From contig NZ_BAFR01000107.1 of assembly GCF_000308435.1 (NCBI RefSeq), positions 1-64,000 of the forward strand: a DNA stretch of 64,000 bases, in the 5' to 3' direction. The notes under the pieces were generated by a model. The model saw nothing but the letters and a program-made list of their open reading frames with translations, was not told the origin of the DNA and searched no databases. This document shows positions 16,582-26,344 of the stretch, one piece after another; position 1 is the first letter of the stretch, and each line of letters starts with the position of its first letter. This stretch comes from Nocardia araoensis NBRC 100135. GTDB lineage: Bacteria > Actinomycetota > Actinomycetes > Mycobacteriales > Mycobacteriaceae. A program made the position numbers and the translations under genes.

Positions 16582-19500
16582 GCGTGCGCACGATCAACGA
16601 GATCTTCGCTAAGCGGATCGACCGAGCAATCGAGGGTGTCATCAAGGCCGATGACACCTCCCAGCTCGCCACCGAGGTGGAGGAGTATGTCCTCACGAAC
16701 GAGGCCGCCAAGGGCGTAGAGCATGTGCTGGAGGCCTACACCAACTACACGAACGCCAACGGCGTGTGGATCTCCGGCTTCTTCGGCTCCGGTAAGTCAC
16801 ACCTGTTGAAGATGCTCGCCCACCTGCTCGGTGATACCGACGGCCACGAGTATCCACGGGACCGGGTCTCGGAACAATTCCGGGCCAAGGCCGATGACGC
16901 CTTCCTGCCTGCCCTGATCGCGAAGGCCGACCGGATCGCAGCCAAGAGTCTTCTGTTCAACATCGACCAGAAGGCCACGCTGATCTCGAAGGACCAGAAC
17001 GACGCGTTGCTCAAGGTTTTCGTGAAGGTCTTCGACGAGTCCCGCGGCTACTACGGCAATCAAGGGCACATCGCCCGTTTCGAACGCGACCTGGACTCCC
17101 GTGGTCAGTACGCCGAGTTCAAGGCCGCCTTCGAGCGCATCGCAGGGATTCCGTGGTCGCAGGGCCGCGAACAGGCGGCACTGGAAACCGGGAACATCGA
17201 CAAGGCATTCGCCGAGGTCAACGGCTCCGAGAGCCCGGGCATCATCCGCCAGTACAGCCAGACCTACAAGGTCTCGATCGAGGACTTCGCTGACGAGGTC
17301 GCTGCCTGGCTGGGTCGGCAGCCCGAGGGCTACCGACTGAACTTCTTCGTCGACGAGGTCGGCCAGTTCATCGGCACCAACACCCAGCTCATGCTGAACC
17401 TCCAGACCATCGCGGAGTCCCTTGCGACGAAGTGCAAGGGGCGCGCGTGGATCTTCGTCACCTCGCAGGAGGACATGGAGAAGGTCGGCGGAGACCGCAC
17501 CAAGCAGCAGGCCAACGACTTTTCCAAGATCCAGGCCCGCTTCAAGAACCGGCTCAAGCTCACCAGTCAGGATGTCGAAGAAGTCATCCGGAAGCGACTA
17601 CTCGCCAAGACCGCGTCCGCCACAGGTGAGATCGCGGCGATCTACAGCGCCGAGCACGCGAACTTCAAGACGCTTTTCAACTTCGTCGAGGGACGTCACT
17701 ACCCGAACTACCGGGATGAGTCCCACTTCGTGGGCACTTACCCATTCGTGAGCTACCAGTTCCCGCTGTTCCAGTCCGCGATCGAAGGCATCAGCGACCA
17801 CAACATCTTCGAAGGCCGCAACAGCTCCGTCGGTGAGCGCTCCATGCTCGGCGTTGTTCAGCAGGTCGCCACCGAACTGGCCGACAAACCCTTGGGGACG
17901 CTCGCTTCCTTCGACCAGATGTTCGAGGGCATCCGCGCCTCGTTGAAGTCCGCAAACCAGCGGGCCATCAACGACGCCGAGCGCAGCCCCTCGCTTCCTC
18001 CACTGGCCGTCCGGCTGCTGAAGGCCCTGTTCCTGGTCAAGTATGTGGACACCTTCAAAGCCACCGCCCGGAACCTCACCGTGCTCGTCTATGACCACTT
18101 CGGCACGGATCTCGGTCAGCTGGGCAAAGACGTCAACGCGGCCCTCAATGCACTGGAGGCGCAGACCTACATCCAGCGCAACGGCGACCTGTACGACTAT
18201 CTGACCAATGAAGAGCAGAAGATCGAGCAGGAGATCAAGAATGTCGACATCGACAACTCCGAGGTCTCCGGAAAGCTCAACAAGCTGCTCGCCGAGTCCG
18301 TGGTCAAGCTGACCAAGAGCACCTACAAGAACGGGCAGAACTTCCCCTTCGGATACAAGCTCGACGGCACGCCGTATGGCAAGCAGTACGAGCTGTCGCT
18401 CCACTTCACCAGCCCTGAAAGCGAATTCAGCCTGGATCAGATCAAGGCCCACAGCGCCGGGCTGGACGAACTGCGCGTTGTTCTCCCGGCCGAGGCCAAC
18501 CGTATCCTCGGCGACCTGCGCCTGCTGCTGAAGACGGAGAAGTACGTCAAGCGTGCCCAGGGGTCGAGCCGCACGGCGATCGAGCAGACGATCCTGCAAG
18601 CAAAGGGAACTCAAAACGCGGAACGGGAAAAGGAAATCGTCGAACGGTTGCGCACCGCGGTCGGCGACTCGACGCTGATCCACAACGCCGGCGTCCTGGA
18701 CGTCAGCTCGTCCGGCGCACAGGTCCGGATCAACGAGGGGTTCCAGCGGGTCATTGCCGCGACGTACAAGAACCTCGGGATGCTCGCTGGCAAGACCTTC
18801 AACGAGCAGAGCCTGGGTGGATTCGTGAACCCCGCCGGTGACGGCTTGTTCCAGCAGACGGCGAGCATCCTGGAGGTTCCCGGCGGAGACGTGCTCGGTC
18901 ACCTGGAGCTGCGCCGCAAGCGCCATGAGCAGGTCACCATGCGGCAGCTCATCGATCGGTACACGGCGAAGCCGTTCGGCTGGGATCAGTGGTCTGTCGC
19001 CGCGGTGGTCGCATACCTTGCCGGGCAGTCGAAGATCGAGATCCAACTGAACGGGAAGGTCCTGGCCCGTACCGAGATCACCGGTGCGCTGCGGAACACA
19101 CAAAGCTACTCGGCCATAGTCGTCGCGCCGCAGCGGGTGTTCGATGCCAAGATCGTGAATGCGTTCCGCAAGTTCGTCGTGGAATTCACCGATGACGGAG
19201 GGGTCACCAAAGACCCGTTGGAACTCGCGCGGGCCGGCAAAGAACGCCTGGAAGCCAAACTCGCAGAACTGAAGACTCTGCGTACAGCTTCACCGTTCGC
19301 GTTCATCGATCAGCTGGACGAGCCGATCCAGATGCTCGCCGAGCTGTGTGAACACAAGGCGGACTGGTTCATCACCGACTTCAGTGACGCTGATGACCTG
19401 CTCGACGCGAAGGGCAACGTGATCGACCCGATCAAGGCCTTCCTGAACGGCAGCCAGTGCGGCATATTCGAAAAAGCCCTGGCCTTCATGCAGAACAACC

Positions 19501-20099
19501 AGTCCAACATCGCATACCTGGTCCCCGGCGCCACCGACGCCGTCGAATCCGCCCTGGAAGACCCACAGATATTCCGTGGCAACAAGACCCGGCAGCTCGG
19601 TGCCGCGGTGGAGGATCTGGAACAGCAGTTGCACAGATTGATCGACTCGGAACGTACCGCCGCCACCGACAAGATCAACGACTACTGGCTTCAAGTGCCG
19701 CAAAGCAGGGCATACGCCGACGCAACCGATACCGCCCAGCATTCGGTGACGAGCAAAACGCAGGCCGTGCTCGACCGGGTGCGGCAGGAGACACAGATCC
19801 CGGCCATCAGGAACCTCGCAGCCCACTTCGCCGACACGATCTACCCGGAGATCATCGACGAACTGGAAGCCGCCAAGCCCGCGCCTGAGCCGAACTCCGA
19901 GCCGAACCCCCAGCCCGGTACCGACCCAGCCCCAAAACCCGCTCCGGCGCCGACCAAGCAGACCGTGTCGATCAAGAAGCTGACGCTGCCCGGAAACGGG
20001 CAGGTCCTCGAAACCGCGGACGACGTCGACGCCTACCTCGACCGGCTCCGCGCGACACTGCTCGCCACAATCAACGACAACAAGCGCATCACGCTCTGA
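16578..20099 (+). CDS. brxC: BREX ATPase BrxC
   Basis: 1,173 residues, typical for BrxC, a large P-loop ATPase needed for both BREX methylation and phage exclusion. The Walker A motif is SGFFGSGKSHLLKML near residue 70, followed by LLFNIDQKATLI. A Walker B-type FFVDEVGQFIG segment lies near 260 and a sensor-like FVTSQEDMEKVGG near 295. The centre is largely helical, and the C-terminus has a Pro/Glu-rich linker (PAPEPNSEPNPQPGTDPAPK) before a short terminal domain (DDVDAYLDRLRATLL). Start ATGA overlaps brxB. The gene is intact. Confidence 0.93.
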   Translation: MSVRTINEIFAKRIDRAIEGVIKADDTSQLATEVEEYVLTNEAAKGVEHVLEAYTNYTNANGVWISGFFGSGKSHLLKMLAHLLGDTDGHEYPRDRVSEQFRAKADDAFLPALIAKADRIAAKSLLFNIDQKATLISKDQNDALLKVFVKVFDESRGYYGNQGHIARFERDLDSRGQYAEFKAAFERIAGIPWSQGREQAALETGNIDKAFAEVNGSESPGIIRQYSQTYKVSIEDFADEVAAWLGRQPEGYRLNFFVDEVGQFIGTNTQLMLNLQTIAESLATKCKGRAWIFVTSQEDMEKVGGDRTKQQANDFSKIQARFKNRLKLTSQDVEEVIRKRLLAKTASATGEIAAIYSAEHANFKTLFNFVEGRHYPNYRDESHFVGTYPFVSYQFPLFQSAIEGISDHNIFEGRNSSVGERSMLGVVQQVATELADKPLGTLASFDQMFEGIRASLKSANQRAINDAERSPSLPPLAVRLLKALFLVKYVDTFKATARNLTVLVYDHFGTDLGQLGKDVNAALNALEAQTYIQRNGDLYDYLTNEEQKIEQEIKNVDIDNSEVSGKLNKLLAESVVKLTKSTYKNGQNFPFGYKLDGTPYGKQYELSLHFTSPESEFSLDQIKAHSAGLDELRVVLPAEANRILGDLRLLLKTEKYVKRAQGSSRTAIEQTILQAKGTQNAEREKEIVERLRTAVGDSTLIHNAGVLDVSSSGAQVRINEGFQRVIAATYKNLGMLAGKTFNEQSLGGFVNPAGDGLFQQTASILEVPGGDVLGHLELRRKRHEQVTMRQLIDRYTAKPFGWDQWSVAAVVAYLAGQSKIEIQLNGKVLARTEITGALRNTQSYSAIVVAPQRVFDAKIVNAFRKFVVEFTDDGGVTKDPLELARAGKERLEAKLAELKTLRTASPFAFIDQLDEPIQMLAELCEHKADWFITDFSDADDLLDAKGNVIDPIKAFLNGSQCGIFEKALAFMQNNQSNIAYLVPGATDAVESALEDPQIFRGNKTRQLGAAVEDLEQQLHRLIDSERTAATDKINDYWLQVPQSRAYADATDTAQHSVTSKTQAVLDRVRQETQIPAIRNLAAHFADTIYPEIIDELEAAKPAPEPNSEPNPQPGTDPAPKPAPAPTKQTVSIKKLTLPGNGQVLETADDVDAYLDRLRATLLATINDNKRITL

Positions 20100-20115
20100 G
20101 GCGGAAGAGAAACAC

Positions 20116-23100
20116 ATGGATACCAAGCCCCTGGAGCGATTCGCCACCCGGGCCCGCCGAGAACTGCTTACCGCCGTCGAAGCTCAGGCTTCGGCGGTGC
20201 TCGGTGCTGGCTCGGTCGCGCGGAGCGAGCGCGGGAAAACGGTGCGGCGCCTCGAAAGGGAGATCGCCGAGCACGGTCGGAAGCACGTGATCGACAAAGT
20301 CGCATACACATGGTTCAACCGGCTCATCGCACTGCGCTACATGGATGCCCGCGGATACACGAGTGCCGGAATCGTCTCGCCGGCACACGGTCACGACCAC
20401 GGACAGCCGGAGATCCTTGCCGACGCCAAGCGGGGACACCTCGACACCGACGTAGTCACCAACGACCGCATGGCCGATGCGATCCTGGGGCTGCTCGACG
20501 GAACCCGTCGCAGCACGGACGCCGAAGGGGAGGCCTACGCGCTGCTCTTGACCGAGTACTGCCGGTACTGGAATAATGCCATGCCCTTCATGTTCGAGCG
20601 TGAAGGCGATTACACCGAACTCCTCGTCCCGTCAGGGCTTCTCGCCGACGGTGGGATTCTGTCGCGTGCCCGCGAGGTGCTCACGGAGGACGTCTGCAAG
20701 GACGTCGAGGTGATCGGATGGCTCTACCAGTTCTACATCTCCGAGCGAAAAGACGAGGTCTTCGCCGGTTTCAAGAAGAACAAAAAGGCCGGCGCCGACG
20801 AGATCCCGGCGGCAACCCAGCTCTTCACGCCACACTGGATTGTTCGCTACCTGGTTGAGAACTCGCTCGGCAGGCTGTGGATGCTCAACAGGCCGACCTC
20901 GCGCCTCGTCGACCAGATGGATTATTACATAGCCCAGGTCGACGAAATAACCGACTTCCTCAAGATCAACGGCCCCGAGGAGCTGACGGTGATCGACCCG
21001 GCCTGCGGGTCGGGCCATATGCTCACCTACGCCTTCGACCTGCTCTACGCAATCTACGAAGAAGAAGGTTGCGCCCCCTCGGAAATCCCAAGCCTGATCC
21101 TCGCCCACAACCTCCATGGCACCGAGATCGATCCCCGCGCAGGATCACTGGCAGCCTTCGCGCTCACCATGAAGGCACGCGACAAGGATCGGCGCTTCTT
21201 CACTCGTTCGCAGGTGAAGCCTAAGATCTGCGTGACCGAACCGATCTCATTCGGACCCGATGAACTGGACTTCCTGGTGACCGCGGACTGCGACCGGCAC
21301 GCGGAGGAGGCGTTCTGGAATCAGTTCCACAACGCCGACCGGCTCGGTGCACTGATACAGCCGGACGCCGACGAGGCCAATCGGGCAGCTGGCGTACTCG
21401 AAGATTTGAAGGAGCAGGAAGGGACGCTCCTTTTCGAGACGCTGGATCAGGCACGCAAAGTCGTCGTGCAGGCCGCGATCCTCAGTCGCGAGTACGCGAT
21501 CGCGGTGGCAAACCCGCCCTACATGGGCGGCAAGAACATGGACACTCGGCTTGCCGAATTCGCCAACACCGAGTTCGAAGAATCGAAGGCTGACCTCTAT
21601 GCCATGTTCATTCAGCGATGTCTGACTTTGACGGCAAAGCACGGCGCTACCGCCATGGTCACCATGCAGTCCTGGATGTTTAATTCGTCCTATGAGGCTC
21701 TGAGACAGAGGATTGTCCGCTCCAGCCCGCCAGTTTCTATGGTCCATCTCGGCGAACGAGCTTTCGATTCAATCGGCGGTGCAGTCGTTTCTACGACCGC
21801 CTTCGTGCTCGAACCTGGCCGGGAAACCATGCGCGCAGCAGATTTTGTGCGTGCGGTTGATGGGCAGAACGAAGCCGAAAAAAGGGCGGCCGTGCTCGAG
21901 GCGGCGAAGAGGACCGACTGTGAGTGGCGATTTACGAAATCCTCCGAAGATTTCGCCAAAGTACCTGGCTCACCGATCGCGTACTGGCTCTCCGATGCCG
22001 TGCAGGCAGCCTTCACGGCGGGACAACCATTGCGAATGAGCGCGGAACCGCGGAAGGGAATGGACACCGGCGACAACGCCAGGTTTCTGCGCTGTTGGTG
22101 GGAAGTGTCGCAACGAGCGACATCGTTGACCGAGTTTCGGAATGGCACCTGGAACCCTTACAACAAGGGTGGCGGATTTCGCAGGTGGTACGGCTACCGT
22201 GAGTTCTTGGTGGACTGGCGACATGGCGGGGCCGAGATGCGAACGCGCAGTGGAAGCCGCTACTTCGGACGGCCTGGTTGGACCTGGGGAACAGTGACAT
22301 CCGGCGGGTTGTCGATACGGTTCACTCCTGAGGGTGCCGCATTCGATAATGGCGGTTGTACACTGTTTTCTGACCGAGATTTATCTGTTCCGGCCTTGAT
22401 TCTAAATTCAACAACTGCGGACGCCATTCTCGCGGCAATTTCGCCTACGCTCAATTTCCAACCGATCAATATAGGGGCAGTCCCGATCGTGGACTCTGAG
22501 TCGATTAAGCTTGCCGCAAGTGAGTCGATTCAGAGCCTGGTTGATACCTCACGGAGCGATTGGGATGACTTCGAAACATCGTGGGATTTCGAACGCCCTT
22601 CGTGGTTGGATTCCACTCTCGCACGCGGTTGTCTTGCCAAGCGCTATGCGACATGGTCGCTGACCCAATCTCAGATTGCTCGCGAGCAACAGGTCCGAGA
22701 GATGGAGAACAACCGCGTTGTCGCTGAAGCGTACGGATTATCAGACGAGGTGCCGGTCGGCGTTCCGCTTCATCGCGTTTCATTGATTCGCAATGTTGAA
22801 TTCCGGTACGGCCCTGGTAAGTCAGGCGCTGAGTACGAGGCTTTGGAACGTGCTGATTTCGTTAAAGAGTTGATTTCCTACGCTGTAGGTTGCGTATTCG
22901 GTCGCTACAGCCTCGACGAGCCGGGTCTGATCCTCGCCGACCAGGGCGCGACGCTTCAGGACTACCTCGCGAAGGTGCCGTCGCCCACGTTCCTGCCAGA
23001 TGCCGACAATGTCATCCCGTTCGTCGACGACGGCTGGTTCGAGGATGACATCGTGGAGCATTTCCGCAAGTTCTTGCGTACGGCCTTCGGTCCGGAGAAC

Positions 23101-23610
23101 TTCGCGGAGAACCTGCGTTTCGTGGAGGAATCTCTGGGCGTCAAGACGATTCGGGACTACTTCATCGCGAAGTCGAACCCAGCCGGTAAGAACGTCGCGA
23201 GATCGAAGTTCTACGAGGATCACGTGCAACGCTACAAGAAGCGCCCGATCTATTGGATGTTCTCCTCTCCCAAGGGATCCTTCAACGCGCTGGTCTACAT
23301 GCACCGCTACACTCCGGCGACGGTGTCGACGGTCCTGAACGAGTACCTCCGTGAATACCGAGCAAAGCTCGAGGTCGCGCTCCAGCGCGCTGAGGAAGCC
23401 TCTGCCGGTGGCGCATCGGCGAAGGCACAGAAAGAAGCTGATCGCCTGCGCGCGATCCTCACCGAGCTGCGCGACTACGAGCATGACGTCCTCTACCCGT
23501 TGGACATCCAGCGAGTAGAGATCGACCTCGATGATGGTGTGAAAGTGAACTACCCGAGGTTCTACCCAGCTTTGAGGAAGATCACCGGTCTGGAGGCATC
23601 GGATGGGTGA
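20116..23610 (+). CDS. pglX: BREX-1 adenine-specific DNA methyltransferase PglX
   Basis: 1,164 residues. The methyltransferase core has the SAM-binding motif I DPACGSGHMLTYAFDLLY near residue 295 and the catalytic motif IV AVANPPYMGGKNMD near 465, as in N6-adenine methyltransferases. The region after it (residues about 510-900) is the target-recognition part that sets the methylated site, and it has visibly lower GC than its neighbours. PglX marks host DNA so that unmodified phage DNA is excluded. A helical C-terminus ends with EASAGGASAKAQKEADRLRA. No homopolymeric phase-variation tract was seen. The start is 16 bases after brxC. Confidence 0.93.
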   Translation: MDTKPLERFATRARRELLTAVEAQASAVLGAGSVARSERGKTVRRLEREIAEHGRKHVIDKVAYTWFNRLIALRYMDARGYTSAGIVSPAHGHDHGQPEILADAKRGHLDTDVVTNDRMADAILGLLDGTRRSTDAEGEAYALLLTEYCRYWNNAMPFMFEREGDYTELLVPSGLLADGGILSRAREVLTEDVCKDVEVIGWLYQFYISERKDEVFAGFKKNKKAGADEIPAATQLFTPHWIVRYLVENSLGRLWMLNRPTSRLVDQMDYYIAQVDEITDFLKINGPEELTVIDPACGSGHMLTYAFDLLYAIYEEEGCAPSEIPSLILAHNLHGTEIDPRAGSLAAFALTMKARDKDRRFFTRSQVKPKICVTEPISFGPDELDFLVTADCDRHAEEAFWNQFHNADRLGALIQPDADEANRAAGVLEDLKEQEGTLLFETLDQARKVVVQAAILSREYAIAVANPPYMGGKNMDTRLAEFANTEFEESKADLYAMFIQRCLTLTAKHGATAMVTMQSWMFNSSYEALRQRIVRSSPPVSMVHLGERAFDSIGGAVVSTTAFVLEPGRETMRAADFVRAVDGQNEAEKRAAVLEAAKRTDCEWRFTKSSEDFAKVPGSPIAYWLSDAVQAAFTAGQPLRMSAEPRKGMDTGDNARFLRCWWEVSQRATSLTEFRNGTWNPYNKGGGFRRWYGYREFLVDWRHGGAEMRTRSGSRYFGRPGWTWGTVTSGGLSIRFTPEGAAFDNGGCTLFSDRDLSVPALILNSTTADAILAAISPTLNFQPINIGAVPIVDSESIKLAASESIQSLVDTSRSDWDDFETSWDFERPSWLDSTLARGCLAKRYATWSLTQSQIAREQQVREMENNRVVAEAYGLSDEVPVGVPLHRVSLIRNVEFRYGPGKSGAEYEALERADFVKELISYAVGCVFGRYSLDEPGLILADQGATLQDYLAKVPSPTFLPDADNVIPFVDDGWFEDDIVEHFRKFLRTAFGPENFAENLRFVEESLGVKTIRDYFIAKSNPAGKNVARSKFYEDHVQRYKKRPIYWMFSSPKGSFNALVYMHRYTPATVSTVLNEYLREYRAKLEVALQRAEEASAGGASAKAQKEADRLRAILTELRDYEHDVLYPLDIQRVEIDLDDGVKVNYPRFYPALRKITGLEASDG

Positions 23611-23839
23611 CTTGAAGTCCGCCGGTGGACCGAGCGCGGCAGGCCCGTTCGGGCAGGGCTCTGCGCTGATCGAGACGGCCGGGTCGGCTGTCGCGCCGCC
23701 AGCGAACGCGGCGTTGGCGCTGATGAATTGGCAAATCAGACACCTGATCGACACCAAGAGGCTCCAGCAGCAGCGCGCGGAGTACGGGCTTGCGCGTCGC
23801 GAATTCGGCAGCCGCCGAGATGACGAGGACCACGAATGA
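23603..23839 (+). CDS. 78-aa protein between pglX and pglZ
   Basis: The ATG at 23603 overlaps the end of pglX by 8 bases, and the stop overlaps the pglZ start (ATGA at 23836), so the gene is locked into the BREX translation chain. The protein begins Gly/Ser/Ala/Pro-rich and continues with a helix NAALALMNWQIRHLIDTKRL and a charged tail RREFGSRRDDEDHE. No known motif is visible and it is not one of the six core BREX proteins. Coding-like codon use and double coupling suggest that it is real. It could be a small accessory subunit or a linker ORF that keeps ribosomes coupled. Confidence 0.65.
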   Translation: MGDLKSAGGPSAAGPFGQGSALIETAGSAVAPPANAALALMNWQIRHLIDTKRLQQQRAEYGLARREFGSRRDDEDHE

Positions 23840-26337
23840 GCAAGACGCCCACGATCTCCAGCCATCTCGTGGACCGCTTCGCCGGGCAACGCATCGTCGT
23901 GTGGCACGACCCTGACGGCGGATACGCGGCTGACCTCGACAGCCACTTGCCGAGTGACGTCACCGTGCTGCGCATCGAGGACAATGAGTTCGCCGTCAAG
24001 CATCGTGTGCTCCGCGAGGATAGAACGACTCGGTTTCTGCTCTACCGCTCTGGACCCGTCGCTGAAGGGCCAGGGAACTGGTTGCTCGACCTCGAGATGG
24101 CCTATGGACCCGTGTTCACGGCAGATCGTGGTGAGCTCATGCGGGCCGGCCTAGGGCTGACCCAGCCTGGTGCCGACGCGCTCATCGCCGAGCATGCCTC
24201 GTTCTTCGCTGACGCCACGTTGGTCGACAAACTGAAGGCGTTGCTCGCTCCGAGCGATGATCTCGTGATGGTGCGGGCGAAGATGTGCGCTGTCGCGATC
24301 GGGCAGAAGGAGCACAGCTTCTCCGAGCTCACACGTACCCTGCTGGTTCAACAGGCACAGGACAGCTCGGTCGGTTTCGACGCCCTCTCCCAGTATGGGC
24401 TCGCCGACTTCCACTGGACCGGCGCGAAGCACATCTATGGGTACCGATCGGAGTCACCGACAGTGCCGGGCTTCATTCTGTGGATGTTCCGGCAGGCTCG
24501 CGATGGCTTCGACGTCACCTCGTCGAAGCGTGCCCGCAACCTCGCAATCGATTTCCGTAGCTTCCGGGACTCCAAACGCAGCGCGACCGCGATCAAGGTA
24601 CTCGCCCGCAAGGCCGAGGAGGACCTCGGTTACCAGGAGGGAGTCGCTGAAATCCCGTGGGACGCACTCAGGGACGCCGATATCTTCGAAGCCGCTGAGC
24701 GGGAGACAATCCGCCGTCTGGTCGATGGGCTCGTCAACCAGACGATGCCGCAACGCGATGTTCTCGAAGCCATCAGCACCCGCCGTCGTGACAGCTTCTG
24801 GTTCGAGGACTACGCCATCCTCTACGAGGCATTGGCGGCGGCCGCCGAGCTTCTGCCCGCGATCCGCACCGGCCGACTGGGTTTCACCAGCTTCGACGAG
24901 GGGATCACACGGTACTGTGACGAGCTGTTCCGTATCGATCAACGCTACCGCCAGTTCACCCACGCCTACCTGACGGCCGAGTTCAAGCAGCCGCTCGATG
25001 AGTTGGCGGGCCGGGTCGAGGCTGCCTACGTCACGAACTTCCTGGCCCCGCTCGGCATAAGCTGGCAGCAGCAGGTCGACGCGATCGAGCAGTGGCGTAC
25101 GCCCGCCGTGACCTCTCAATCCTCGTTCTACGACCAGTACGTCGCGCAACTCACCAAAGGTGGTCACAAGAAGGCCGTCGTCGTGATCTCCGACGCGATG
25201 CGTTACGAGATCGCCGAGGAGTTGACCTCAAAGATCCGTGGTGAGAACAAGTTCGAAGCCAAGATCGAGGCACTGCTGGGTGTGCTGCCGAGCTACACAC
25301 AGCTGGGCATGGCGGCGCTCCTACCGCACAAGACCCTGGCGCATTCTCCGGCTGGTGATCCGGTTCTGGTCGATGGGCTGAAATCCGATGGTTCGGCAAA
25401 CCGCAACAAGATTCTGAACGCAGTGGGGGGCGTGGCTGTCCAAGCGAAAGACTTCGTGGAGATGAAGCCGGCCGAGCGGCGAGAACTGTATTCATCCCAC
25501 CAGGTACTCTACGTCTATCACGACACGATCGACGCCACCGGAGACAGCGCGAAATCGGAACACCGCACCTTTTCAGCAGTGGCAGAAGCACTCGATCAGC
25601 TGGTCGATATCGTGAAGAAGCTCGCCAACGCGAACGCCACGAACATCTTTGTCACCGCGGATCACGGCTTCCTCTATCAGCGCTCCAAACTGGCGCCGCA
25701 GTTCAACCTCACCGTCGAGCCGCAAGGTGATGAGATCGTTGCAGAGAAGCGCCGTTACGTGCTGGGCCGTGGTCTGAAGGAGGATGCCGGATTCCGGACC
25801 TTCCAACCGGATCAGCTGGGGCTGTCCGGCGATCTCGAGGTGCAGATTCCGAATTCGATCCACCGGATCGTCAAGGCAGGTGCCGGGTTCCAGTTCGTGC
25901 ACGGGGGAGCATCGCTCCAGGAGATCGTGGTGCCGGTCGTCTCGATCAACAAGAGACGCAACAACACAGTCGAGCCAGTCAACGTCGACATCCACCCCGA
26001 GTCCGACAAGATCACTACGGGTCAGATTGTTGTCAAGCTCTACCAGTCGATGAAGGTCGAACCGCACCGCACCGCACGACGGTTGCGTGCCGGGCTGTAC
26101 TTCGGGGACCAGCTGATCTCGAACGAACAAGAGATGATATTCGACTCGGCGAGCGACCAGGGGCGCGACCGATTCCAGAGCGTTCGGCTCCTGCTGAGCA
26201 AGGACGCGGACGATGCGAACAACCAAGGTGTGGAATTCCGCCTGTCGGAGCCGATTGAGGGCACCGACCAGTGGAAGAAGTACAAGAGCGTGCCGTACAC
26301 GATCAAACGTTCCTTCACAACGGACTTCGACTTCTAA
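23836..26337 (+). CDS. pglZ: BREX-1 alkaline-phosphatase-superfamily protein PglZ
   Basis: 833 residues, typical of type 1 PglZ. The alkaline-phosphatase-like domain appears as KAVVVISDAMRYEIAEELTS (metal-binding Asp plus following residue) near residue 445 and IFVTADHGFLYQ near 605, with SIHRIVKAGAGFQFVHGGAS and QEIVVPVVSIN near the C-terminus. PglZ is essential for BREX and is proposed to act as a metal-dependent nuclease or phosphatase. It is coupled to the 78-aa ORF (ATGA) and followed by brxL after 7 bases. Confidence 0.93.
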   Translation: MSKTPTISSHLVDRFAGQRIVVWHDPDGGYAADLDSHLPSDVTVLRIEDNEFAVKHRVLREDRTTRFLLYRSGPVAEGPGNWLLDLEMAYGPVFTADRGELMRAGLGLTQPGADALIAEHASFFADATLVDKLKALLAPSDDLVMVRAKMCAVAIGQKEHSFSELTRTLLVQQAQDSSVGFDALSQYGLADFHWTGAKHIYGYRSESPTVPGFILWMFRQARDGFDVTSSKRARNLAIDFRSFRDSKRSATAIKVLARKAEEDLGYQEGVAEIPWDALRDADIFEAAERETIRRLVDGLVNQTMPQRDVLEAISTRRRDSFWFEDYAILYEALAAAAELLPAIRTGRLGFTSFDEGITRYCDELFRIDQRYRQFTHAYLTAEFKQPLDELAGRVEAAYVTNFLAPLGISWQQQVDAIEQWRTPAVTSQSSFYDQYVAQLTKGGHKKAVVVISDAMRYEIAEELTSKIRGENKFEAKIEALLGVLPSYTQLGMAALLPHKTLAHSPAGDPVLVDGLKSDGSANRNKILNAVGGVAVQAKDFVEMKPAERRELYSSHQVLYVYHDTIDATGDSAKSEHRTFSAVAEALDQLVDIVKKLANANATNIFVTADHGFLYQRSKLAPQFNLTVEPQGDEIVAEKRRYVLGRGLKEDAGFRTFQPDQLGLSGDLEVQIPNSIHRIVKAGAGFQFVHGGASLQEIVVPVVSINKRRNNTVEPVNVDIHPESDKITTGQIVVKLYQSMKVEPHRTARRLRAGLYFGDQLISNEQEMIFDSASDQGRDRFQSVRLLLSKDADDANNQGVEFRLSEPIEGTDQWKKYKSVPYTIKRSFTTDFDF

Positions 26338-26344
26338 GGGAGCG

